This document shows positions 47,401-57,880 of a DNA stretch of 64,000 nt, one piece after another. Both the position numbers and the translations under genes were made by a program. The DNA is taken from assembly GCF_000346465.2 (NCBI RefSeq), contig NC_034015.1:14553507-14617506 (forward strand), in the 5' to 3' direction. Under the pieces are notes generated by a model, which had not been told where the DNA came from, ran no database searches, and was given only the letters and a program-made list of their open reading frames with translations. How positions within the stretch are numbered: position 1 is the stretch's first letter; each line of letters begins with the position of its first letter. This DNA is from Prunus persica. Its lineage: Eukaryota; Streptophyta; Magnoliopsida; Rosales; Rosaceae.

Positions 47401-50400
47401 AGTTGCAAGTCATGGTGCAACAGCTGGAGCAGGCCCTGGAAGAGAAAACCCATGAGATAGAGGATGGATCGAGTCTGAACAAACAAACTCTTTTGGATAT
47501 CGAGACGGAATACAAAAGTAAATTATTTTTCAAAGAACAAGAAATTGTTAAATTGAAAGCAAAGTTATCTGAATCTCTCCAAGAAAGGCATTCTGCAGAA
47601 ATGGATTCCATCACCATGAATGGAGGTGAAGCTGATCTTATCAGAGAAATTGAAGTCTTGAAAGAAAAGGTGGAGGAGCTAGAGAGAGATTGCAATGAGC
47701 TGACGGATGAAAACTTGGAACTCTTATTCAAGCTTAAGGTAGCAAAGAAAAATTCCACTGGGGGACACGCACCTGTTGATCTTCCAGCCAGTGAGGTTTC
47801 AGTGACTGAAAATAAATCACGAATACAGAATGCAGAGGAGAAGTTTAATAAGAAAGTGCTTGGGGAGATTACAAACAATAATGATCTTTCAGTTCCAGTA
47901 CTTGAGAGCTTGAAAATGGAACTAGAAATTAAAGTCACTGAACTGGGTAAAGAACTGACAGAGAACAGGTCTGAGATAGCAAAACTTGAGGCTAACTTGC
48001 TAACCAAAGAAGAAGAAATCGGGGTTCTAAGGCAGGTCCAGAATGAATTAGAAGCTAAGGTTTCCGATCTTCAAACAGAAAAAATAGAGCTAGAGGAACA
48101 AATGGAAATTGTGTTAAGAGAAAGTGATATAAGCTCTAAGTGTTTGAATGATTTGCGGAATGAATTAACGGTGATTAGCAGCAGTGTGAATTCCCATGTT
48201 TCCTCCAACAAGGTGCTTGAAAGGAAATCCTCAGAGCTGGAAGCTGATAAATGTGAACTGGATCTTCATGTGTCAGAGCTTGAACAAGAAAACGTACAAT
48301 TATCTGCACATATTTCTGCTCTGGAAGCACAACAAAGATACTTGACAGATGAAAAGGAGGCCAATCAATTAGAATTAGACAAGTCTAAATCTTATTGTCT
48401 GAGTCTCCAAGATGAGATCAGCAGATTGAAAATTGAGATGGAATCTGATAAAGTAGAACTGAAGCAGAAACTAAAGCACTTGGAAAGTCAGTGGTCAGAA
48501 GCTCGAGAAGAAGGTGAATATCTGAAAAGGGCAAACCCAAAGCTACAAGCTACTGCTGAGAGCCTCATTGAAGAGTGCAATTCTCTTCAGAAATCAAATG
48601 AGGAGTTGAAGAAACAAAAGCTGGAGTTGCAAGAGCAGTGTTCCCTCTTGGAAGCAAAGTTGAATCAATCGCATAAGAGCTTTACCGATTGCTCCAAAAG
48701 AGTTGAAGTGTTGGAAAAAGATCTTTCTTTAATGCTGGAAAACATTGCCTCAAAAGAGGAAAGCCTGAATTCAGAATTAGATGCACTTCTTGATGAAAAC
48801 ATGACATATAGGGAGAAACTTACCTTGGAAGAAAGTTTGTTCAATGAGATGTATTTGGAGAAGGCAACTGAAGTTGAGAGTCTTCAGCAAGAGGTAGAAC
48901 AACTTACCAAGAAAATTTCTGCAACTAAAAAAGAAAGAGAACAGCTAGCTTCAGATGCCATCCATGAAGCATCCAGATTACGAGCTGAGAAGGCAATGCT
49001 TGAATCTGCTCTCCAAGAGGTTCAATCAAAAGCAATACAGACTGAGAATGAATTGAATGTTATGAGAACAGAAACTGAACCGAAGCTACAAGGCCTGTCC
49101 GCTGAGCTTGCTGCTTCTAAACAAAACCAGGAATCAACAATGGCTGACCATGAAAGACTATTGAAGTTGTTTGAGAGTTACAAATCAAGTGAAGCAAAAT
49201 TGAAGACCACTGTGAATGATCTTGAACTAAAGCTTACAGTTTCTGATTATGAACGGCAACAGCTGGTGGAAGAATCTACCAATTTAAAGGTTCAACTGCA
49301 GAAATTAACTGATTGTCAGAATGAAGTTTTGGCTTTTAAGAATGAGCTTGATGCAACCACATTTGAGAAAGAAAAATTGGAAGCATTACTTCATTCAATA
49401 TCTGAGGAATGTGAAGATCTGAAGGCAGAGAAGAGTTCATTCCATGAGAAGATCTCAACATTGGAGAAGGCCTTATTTGAATTGGAGGATTGCAAACGTA
49501 ATAAAGTTCTCTTGGAGGAAAAAATTCTGCAGATGGAAGGTAATCTAATTGCTAAAGAGGCTTTATGTGCACAGGATGCTGAGCTGAAAAATGAACTCAA
49601 CCAGATCAAGAGAGCTAACGAGCAGTATCAGCAGAGAATAAAGCTACTTGAAGAGGAGAGAAGTGAGTACCTAAGAAGGTCTCAAGCCCTTGAACAAGAA
49701 CTGAAATTAACTAGGGAAGAAAGACAGAAACAGAGGGATTCTAGCAGTCCAAAGATTTCCAGCCCCGCAAAAAACAGTACTAAAGTAATTCCTGTTGGTG
49801 AAGATATGAAGCTCCCAAAAGTAAGTGCCATTGATTCTTTATTTTCTTGTTAACAGTTGACGTCAAGACTGTAAAGTTATGGGTTTCTAACGTTCTTTGC
49901 TTAAAACAGAATGAAATGGCGAAGAACAGCAGTCATCGACGTGATAATAGAAGGAAGCCATTTTTGAAGACTGGTCAGGTACAAGGACTTGCAAAAGATC
50001 AGAATTATCCTTATAGAAACCAGTATCAAAGAGAGGTTAGACATCTGAAATATTCATTATTAATCCTGCTTCTACAGCTAATGACACAGTATATAGAATT
50101 GATTTCTGCATAGTAATATATGATTGTGGACTCCTCTCAATGTTGTGATTTCATGTAACTTTACAAAGCTTCTGTTTTGTTATTTTCCTTTTATTCTTCG
50201 CCATTACAGGACGATAATGGAAATGAAATTCATGATGGAAGTCCTCGTGATGCTGGAGTTGACTATGGTTTAAAGATTAAATTTCTCGAGGATGAACTTG
50301 TTAAGGCATTGGAGGCAAATAACACTTATAAAGTTCAGCTTGACAGGTGAGTGAAATAGGATACATAATGCCTTAGAAACAAATTAATAAGTAGCATTTG

Positions 50401-50704
50401 CCTTCTTTCTTTAAATGTTTTATGTATGATTCAGTCTTAACATGCATATCTATTATCACCCCGCAGGATGTTGTCTGAGGCTCGACACAACGATTCAGAG
50501 ACTCGTCGAAATTCGAAAGCTGAAGCTGAAAAAGCTGCAAAAGAAAGATATGAACGCTCGAGATCATCTCTAGAGACAGAACTGAAAGACATTCGCGAGC
50601 GCTACCTGCACATGAGCCTCAGATACGCCGAAGTAGAAGCTCAGCGTGAGGAACTTGTGATGAAGCTCAAAGCAGCCAAGGGTGGCAAAAGGTGGTTCTC
50701 ATGA
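44479..50704 (+). CDS. NT-C2 domain, long coiled-coil protein (myosin heavy chain-related)
   Basis: Nine exons (44479-44559, 44993-45190, 45321-45443, 45927-45964, 46049-46217, 46569-49820, 49910-50035, 50210-50346, 50467-50704) join in frame to 1453 residues. The start reads M-F-R-L-H-K-N-R. Residues about 10-148 form an N-terminal C2 (NT-C2/EEIG1) domain (VDFKFSHF, VPRGWDKLFVSI, SVRNG-like VVRNGNCQW, TVLQVKINCLTPRKR). A serine/asparagine-rich linker (about 150-290) follows, then almost unbroken heptad coiled coil from about 295 to 1240, then a basic linker and a last conserved coiled segment ending KGGKRWFS. Related Arabidopsis proteins (At1g63300, At5g41140, At5g52280) are called myosin heavy chain-related but have no motor. 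The plant NT-C2 group includes chloroplast-movement proteins (PMI types); a scaffold role is inferred. The 3.25-kb exon 6 holds most of the coil. Confidence 0.93.
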
Positions 50705-52600
50705 ATGATGATGGTTCCGTTGATGTCATGACCTGTTGAAAATGACTGCACGTCATATTATATTCTTGAGGATCTACCAATCTCAGGTAGCTTTTTAACG
50801 CATCTTTGTACATCACATTTTCCCACCTGAATGAATATTCAAATGAGTGAATTAGTGTAGAGGAGAATATGCCACAGATTGTTAATTACAACTACAGAAT
50901 TCAAATAAAATGATTATACTTAATTAACATTAGTTTAGCATCTCTTTAGCACTGTGTGCAATTTTTTTTAATTATTCTTCTATCGCCTGGGACTGCAAAT
51001 TAAGCACATTAGTTAGCTCTTGTTTGATTGGGATCAGATAATATTCTTCCAAAACTTTATGGATCCCCTATAAATACTAAAATTTATTGTGTGTGCGGTG
51101 CACTGTGCCTGCTCTCACGTAGGGGAAAAGACTATGGAGCTTTCAACTGTTGTGAATTGTTTAACCACCAATTTCTTCACCAAGTGGAAAATCACACACA
51201 TTTTTTCATTTAACAAAAAATTCAGGCTAGGAATTGTTATAAAAAATATATTTTTCCTCTTTTCGTAAAGACAAATACAAAAACCTTTATATTATAAATA
51301 ACATATAAATAAAGGTTATTTGTAATATAAAGATTTTTGTATTTGACTTTACGAAAGAGGAAAACTATATATTTTTTATAACAGGAATAGTGCAAGGACA
51401 CAATTTCTCCGTGGATATGACGGACAAATGCCCTACTACTAAAGTTACATATTTCTTAAAGAAAAGTTGGACACTTTTTTTTTTTTTTTTGCTTTCTGCA
51501 AATTAACATACTAAAATCTTTCTTCGACATATAAATCACTTCAATGAAACAGAATGTACAAATCACCATATAAATATGAACCACTTTTGACGATGGGCAT
51601 CACATCTTTAAGAGTGGAGGTATGCATCAAGTCCGAGTAATATCAAGGAGGGATGGAATTTGATAAAAGTAATATTATCGGTTTGTTTTCGGTTTGCTCA
51701 AAATTTAGAACGACTGGAAAAGGAAAAATGAAAGCACACCATACTTATAATGGTGTCACTTGACTCATCAAAGAGCAATTCAACTCAAGAAAGTAGGTAG
51801 GAAAAGAAAGTAAATAATATTTCATAATAATTATATTTAAAAAAAAGCACAAAAAAGAACCATCAAAGAGAGAACCTTCCTTCAAAGGCATTACGCAATC
51901 AATTGAAAGAGTATCAAACTTTCTGTGATTGATAAAAATAAGGGAACGAAATTGCTGGTGTCACTATGAGAGCATGAAATCTCAACTCAGAATATAAAAG
52001 CAAAGAACACTCAAGAAAAAAGCCTACCTTGCATCACATACTTAAGGCTTTTACATTTTCAGACTAAAGAGGGTGCAATTCCATGTTAACAAAGCCAAAG
52101 ATCTGTCCGTGTACATCACTTGATTTGGCGCCACGCAGCAAACCCGGTCTTACCAGGCCAAGTGATTCATCCCCTCATAGAATCCAAAACCCAAGTTATT
52201 AATCAATGAATAATATGTTTGCATGTATCACATTGCTTCATCATATTTATTAATCACATTGTTATAACATATACATACCTATTAAATCTTTATCCTGAAT
52301 AATATATAAGTTCAATACACGTAAATTAGTATCAATATGTGACGGAGTTGCGGTGACATAAAAATTTCCATAAGGGAATTTGATGGCTGAGATTCACTTG
52401 TTGTACTGGTTCTGTGATTTGTGATAAAGATTAAAAAAAGGGTCATCGTACTATGCCCAGTGTCCAACCATTTGCCACTTAGCAGGCCATGAAATCTTTT
52501 AGTATAATCCTATTGCATCACACACACTCCCAAAACCTCTGTGCGCAACAAAAGCATATATTAGCAATGCCAAATTGACATTATAAAAAAATATGTGCAT
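50705..52600. other. Intergenic between the NT-C2 gene and the IPS1-like locus
   Basis: Holds the NT-C2 3'UTR (to perhaps 50900), the small foldback element at 51236-51382, and otherwise AT-rich sequence with no gene. Confidence 0.45.
51236..51382. mobile_element. Small foldback MITE
   Basis: 147 bp that is almost entirely one inverted repeat: the left arm starts GTTATAAAAAATATATTTTT and the right arm ends AAACTATATATTTTTTATAAC. Inner blocks CTTTTCGTAAAG and CTTTACGAAAGAG match, around a loop near 51300-51320. AGGAAT flanks both sides and may be a target duplication. A transcript would form a hairpin of about 65 bp. Confidence 0.7.
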
Positions 52601-52675
52601 ATGTCTTTGTAAAAAGAAAAAATGAAAGCCAAAGTGAAAGAGGAAGAGGTGTCATGTATCAGATTTGAAGCAATG

Positions 52676-52683
52676 GCATATCC
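52676..52683 (+). promoter_or_regulatory. P1BS-like element (GCATATCC) upstream of the IPS1-like locus
   Basis: GCATATCC fits the PHR1-binding P1BS consensus GNATATNC. It lies about 390 bp before the presumed transcription start of the miR399-mimic locus. PHR1-type factors drive IPS1/At4 during phosphate starvation. An 8-base degenerate motif can occur by chance; the context makes this one worth noting. Confidence 0.45.
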
Positions 52684-53065
52684 TTTGGAAGATGCTGAAT
52701 TAGCAACCTCCATTTCTAGCTTTTTCTACTTTCTTTTGGTTCCTTTAGCAAAAAGGTCCCCACACACTACCCAAGTCATCACACCTTTTATTACTCTCAT
52801 GACCAACCCAAAATTTGCTATAACAACCAATCCAAACATTTGTGATCAAACCCTCTTAGTAAAACTGCTGCAGGGCCAAACCCATCATCTCCTTTTCATG
52901 CTTGGCCACTCCTGCCAATGGCTTGAACCAAACTGGTGGGGGTGGCCTAATTAAGTTTCTTCGCTTGTCTGGATGATGATGTTGGTGTTTTTAATTTCTA
53001 TGAATTAAGTAAGTGTGTTTCTACTTAACCCCATTATAAGTCTCGCTTTCAAGGCAGCCTGGGGA

Positions 53066-53460
53066 AGAATAAAGATTGTTGAAAGTAGCTGAATCTCCTT
53101 CTTGAGGAGGTGGATTTCTCTAAAAGGGCAACTTCAATCCTTTGGCATTTCGGCTTCTGCAGCGTCCCTCTTCGCCTTCTACGTGTGTTCGAGCTCCGGG
53201 AAGGTATCGTGAGGGCCCGCGGTCAAAGTCAGACACTGTGTGTGCTTTTCCTGTTTTCTTGTTTTAGGTATGAAGACTTCCTGTGTATGTACTATGTAGT
53301 TATGTATTATTATGCAGGCCTTTGGCCAAAGCTTAAGGTTTGGTATATGCAGCAGGCCTATGGCTAAGAATACTTTATGATTGCAGTAATAATCTATTTG
53401 TTGTCTGTCTGTAAATCTTTGAGTATTTTGCTTCTCTGCTCCCAGAATCTTGCACATTAA
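53066..53460 (+). ncRNA. IPS1/At4/Mt4-type phosphate-starvation non-coding RNA (miR399 target mimic)
   Basis: The 22 bases at 53126-53147, GGGCAACTTCAATCCTTTGG then CA, match the conserved motif of plant IPS1/At4/Mt4/TPSI1 RNAs. Against miR399 it pairs as GGGCAAC and CCTTTGGCA, with three extra bases in the middle (TTCAAT facing three miRNA bases), the bulge that blocks cleavage and makes it a sponge rather than a target. Known role: these RNAs accumulate under phosphate deprivation and sequester miR399, easing repression of PHO2 and tempering phosphate uptake. A TATAAG box at 53035-53040 suggests a start near 53066; both ends are estimated. Only short open frames are present (one of 85 codons crosses the motif), as in known members. 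A further GNATATNC match (GTATATGC, 53343-53350) lies inside. Motif identity is strong; transcription is not shown by sequence. Confidence 0.85.
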
Positions 53461-54990
53461 TTATTGCAAATTGCATTTAGCCTTATTACTATCAGATTCC
53501 ATAGCAATGTAGCTTAATTATTAAAACACCTTTTTCATATATATTGTTATCTGCAGAACACTAGCTAATAAGTTCATCTCTGCATTATACTATGAATAAA
53601 CCTATACGGTAATTGCTGCAGAAAGCAAGAAGTCATATATATTTTATGTTTTTTTTTTTCATGAACGGTTGAATTTCACATCTGAATGAGACCACCCCTG
53701 AAATTGTCCCTACCGACAGATAAAATTAGTCCCTTTTACCCCATGTCTTCTAAAAATTTCAGAGATGAATTCTGGAAAAGATATATGGTATCGGCCATTT
53801 GGCCAGAATTAGATAGATATAAATCTTTTTATCAGGATTCTTCTGCTTGCTTATATTTAGGCGTATCCAGTACTCATAGACTATGATTTGATCATGGCCA
53901 ACTAAAATTAGAGGTGAGCGCGTTACGATTTGGATTGGTTTCACTTATAAATCACGGCTAAATTAATTTATTATTAAATTACATGGTTTAGTTCGATTTG
54001 AACTTAAATACCAAGCCAAACCGCTAATGGATGGTTTTGTTTGGGCAGTTTGGTGGTTTAGGTCTAAGCTCAATACTATTTTATTTATTTATTTAGTTAT
54101 TATTTTAGTGGTTTAGCCCAATTACAATATAAATTCATATCAGTTTTTTTTTATTAATTTTATTTATAAATATTCAAGTGATAGTCTAAACTACAAGAGG
54201 GAGAAGAGTTTCACACACATACTTTATCAACGTGCCATAGGGGTTCGAACATGAGACCATCTTATATCCCTTTTTTTTTAATTTTAAAAAACTTCATTTT
54301 CTAGATTAGTCATGCGACATGAAACACAACCATTCTATATTTCAAATTTGAAACAAATACATTAAATCTTTCTTACAATGTTATGAAGCCAAAATCATCA
54401 AGGAATAATCTTAACAGTTTCTATCACATATAAAACCAATATTACATTCACCATTCTAATTTTCAAATTTCTAGCATCCTAAAACCATTCAACATTCTAT
54501 CAAAGTAACAAAGTAACAATATAATTATATAAAAGGTTGATATGTGAGGATGAAACATAATAGTACATGATAACAACCAACAAGAAAATACTAGTGCCAA
54601 CAAATAATAAAATTGCCACATATGCGGCTTATAGATCAAACTAACCGAGCTAATTATAGTTTGACTTAGTTGGTCTAAGATTACATTCAGTGTTGTACCC
54701 CAATCAAATTGATCCAATTAATTTGGCCGGTTTTAACCGTTCAACTCGTTTAATGCCCACCATTAAAATTTTAATAAATAAAATAAACATACATCAAAAT
54801 ATTCAATGTGATAACGAAGTAACAAATATATTTTTTTTTATAACGGTTAAACTGTTATGTGGTATTATTAATTCACGTATTATAGTATGAGTGTATGAGA
54901 AGTTGAGTATTATAGTATGAGTGTATGAGTGTATGAAAAGTTGTGAATAAAAATTTGTTAGTACTAAGTGTGTCTATTAGCAAACAATGT
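53461..54990. other. Intergenic, transposon-like AT-rich sequence
   Basis: No gene recognised. From about 53905 the sequence has a GGTTTAGTTCGATTTGAAC / GGTTTGGT style often found in nonautonomous hAT-type elements, but clean ends were not located. Short open frames (53686-53886, 54463-54890) have no domains. Confidence 0.4.
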
Positions 54991-55435
54991 AAGCATCTGT
55001 TGGGGTCTTTTTCCATCGGAAGGCTCGTCCAGGTTTGTTGATTTTTGGACCGTCATAGAGTGGTGAATCAAGCTTTTATTGCCCATTTTTCTGAGTTAGC
55101 GAGAACTAGGCCCAAAGCATCTCGAGGGAGAAGCAAGTCCTAGGGAAATACTTTGTTCTTCTTCCAACGTCTGAGTGCTTTGTGATGATGTTTCCGGCAG
55201 CTAGACGAAGAGTTGGAGATAGTGCATCGATGTTGCACATGCTTGGTACGAGAGTTTGCTTTGGTGAATCAATATAATACTAGGCTTGGCATGAAAGGCT
55301 TTTGGCTTGGGAGCTAAGAGAAAATGAGCATGAAGAAAGGATTAAGGCGTGAGATTTTGGGTGCTTTCGGCAGCTAGATGAAGACCTTGCTATGTCTGCA
55401 AAAAGGTTGGGTGTTTCAAACTTGGGATGGAGCTT

Positions 55436-55439
<4 letters not shown>

Positions 55440-55481
<42 letters not shown>
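55440..55481 (+). repeat. (GA)n microsatellite
   Basis: An uninterrupted GA dinucleotide tract of about 42 bases; likely length-polymorphic. Confidence 0.9.
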
Positions 55482-55485
<4 letters not shown>

Positions 55486-56340
55486 GGTGACTTTAGTAGA
55501 TTTCAAAAGAGAAAAAATGGGAAGAAATGAAAGCTTGACGAAAGCTTGGGATGGAGCTTGACGAAAGCTTCGTCAAGCTCTTGGGTGGCTTGCCAGAAGA
55601 GAAAAAATGGGAAGAAATGAAAGATTCCAAAGGTGAGAGGTGATGCTTGCTCACTCTGGATGTGTTTATGGGAAAGGAAGATGGAAGAACACAGCTTGAA
55701 ATTGAAGCTTCCAACAATGAGTAAAGATGTTGCTCGCTCTGTATGAGTTGAAGACGACTTGTTGATGTTGATATGAGATATTTATGAGCTTGGGCATGAG
55801 AGCTTGGAGTGTGGGAGCTAAAGACCTACAAGTTTGGCAAATGAGAATGCTTGTGCTTGGCTTGGTGTTTGATATACTTGAGTTTGGGTGGTAAGAATTT
55901 ATTGTTTGTGGCTATGGCTATGGGGATTTAAGAGTTTCAAGAGAATGAGGATATGAGGAAAAGCTTGAGGTTTGAAGGCTATGATGTTTATAACTTGGAA
56001 GAAAGGAAAAACTTGGAGTTATGCTTGGTGAGACTTTATAGAGAAGATGATGGATTTCAAGGAGATGAGGTTATGGCTAGGGTGCTTGCAATAGCTAGGA
56101 AAGAGGTGTGATGATTGAAGAAGAGGGTTGATGGCTGCTTGGATGCTTGCAGTAGCCAAAGAAAGAAGTTGTTGTGCTGCTCCAGCAGCTAAAAGAAGGG
56201 CCTGATAGCTAAAGAAAGGGGTTGATAGTTGCTGTGTTGCTTGTAGTAGCCAAATAAGAGGGCTTGATGGCTGAAGAAAAATTGGTGCCATTTAACTAAG
56301 CCATGAATGCCAATTTATAAAGAGTGAGGGTTTTCCTTTA

Positions 56341-56600
56341 TTTCCAATAGGTAAAGGAAGGTGCTTGAACCAGCATATTTCCAGTGGTTAAAAGGGAGCA
56401 CTAGGGCATGCTATTTTCCAGCAGGTGAAGCTAGGTACCATAAACTGATTATTTCCTATGGGTAAAAGGAAGCGCTGGAAACAGCTTGTTTCCAGCGGGT
56501 AATAGGGAGTGCTGAAAAAGGCTTGTTTCCAACGGGTAAAGCTAGACATTTGGAAAATGACCATTTCCTATGGGTAAAAGAAAGTGCTTGAAAAATATAT
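56341..56600. repeat. 37-bp minisatellite, about seven units
   Basis: Units starting TTTCC lie at 56341, 56378, 56415, 56452, 56489, 56526 and 56564. Five are 37 bp, one is 38, and the last fades out. Each has the frame TTTCC-nnn-GGGT(A)AA. Every third unit carries GCTAG (units 3 and 6) and is followed by a TTTCCTATGGGTAAAAG unit (4 and 7), so there is a three-unit higher-order pattern. Confidence 0.8.
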
Positions 56601-57539
56601 CATTTGCTTACCCACATTGGAGAACTCTAAGTAATGGACTTGGACTTTGGTGCTCCCAAGTAGCTAGCCCAAAGTCTTCATTATCCAAGAACTTCCGTAG
56701 GCCTTGTGGACTTCCGTAACTTTCCACACCACAATCCCTTGTGCAAGCCCCTTAAACCACATGACTTGGGTTCATGTGAGCTGGGTATGTAATTGACATA
56801 TGAAAAATCTATTATTGGTTTGGCATGACATGTACACTATTTCTATATTTATTTAATAAATTAATTCCCAAAATACGGCTTGGATTAACGCATGACCAAC
56901 ATTATATGTTATATTGGGCTTTAAATGTCTTTGGGGTTCCTATGACTTTTTGGGCCTCAACATTAGCCCCATTGATTATTGGGGCCATTAAGTGGCAGCG
57001 AGATGGGCCAAATAATCAATTTCAGCCCAAAATAATTGGTAGTGGCATGACATGGCTGGTTCTTCAATATGCATGAAATATCCATGCTTGCTTGCTTAGC
57101 CGTAGTTGTTTTGTTTTTCTTGGCATGAAGATTAGCATGATTTTGGAAACTACTAGCTTGGTCATATATATATATATATGAATGTAACGATAAGCAACTC
57201 AAGGATAACCAATTAAGAGTCTTCGAAATCACAGCCAGGTCTTTTCCAGGAAGGTTGGAGGGGTCGCAATAGTCCTGCTTAAAACCCAACCTTCTTAGAC
57301 ACCGAGGGTGTCGCCTTGAAGAGCTTTCCTAGACACTGTAATATTAAAGTTTACCCATTGGGGTTACCAAAAGTTGGCTTATTTTGTGGCATGACAGAGA
57401 AGATAAGGCTTGGTTGAATTTTAGCCCAAAATAAGTTAGCTTGCGTGATTGATGTGCTTGAGTGGCAAGAGATGCTTGATTTAGCATGGTTGTGGTTTAC
57501 AAGAGTTGCATTGACTTGTGTGTCTTATATTAGTTTTGT

Positions 57540-57880
57540 ATGCTTGATATTGGCTTGCATCCTTGGTTTTGAAGTGTATATTTGGTATTGGCATGTATGC
57601 TTAATGTTGGCATGTATTCTTGGTATTTGGCTTGGATGCTTGACATTGGTGTATACACTTGATTTTGGGATTGTATGCTTGGTATTGGCTTGTATGCTTG
57701 GTATTGGCTTAGATGCTTGGCTTTCGCTTGTATGCTTGGTATTGGCTTGGATGCTTGGCATTGGTGAGTACGCTTGGCATTGGCTTGTATGCTTGGTATT
57801 GGCTTGTACACTTAGCTTTGGTTTGTATGCTTGGATGCTTGGTATTGGCCTATATGCTTAGTATTGGCTAAGGTGACACG
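57540..57880. repeat. 19-bp minisatellite, about 18 diverged units
   Basis: Repeated TTGGCTTGTATGCTTGGTA with substitutions and a few shifted units. Because three units make 57 bases, one strand stays open for over 130 codons with a 19-residue repeat. This open frame (57445-57861) is a by-product, not a gene. Confidence 0.85.

Noticed and set aside
47369..48007. 212-codon minus-strand frame
   Set aside because: Antisense of the coiled-coil exon of the NT-C2 gene; Ser/Leu-rich as expected from the complement of Glu/Lys-rich coding sequence.
52622..52954. 110-codon plus-strand frame upstream of the IPS1-like locus
   Set aside because: No recognisable domain, low-complexity pieces, and it overlaps the presumed promoter.
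53110..53367. 85-codon open frame crossing the miR399 mimic motif
   Set aside because: It begins with GTG, has no domain, and the conserved signal is at the nucleotide level. Known members of this RNA family carry only short, unconserved frames.
57445..57861. 138-codon hydrophobic frame
   Set aside because: It is a translation of the 19-bp minisatellite and starts at a non-ATG codon.
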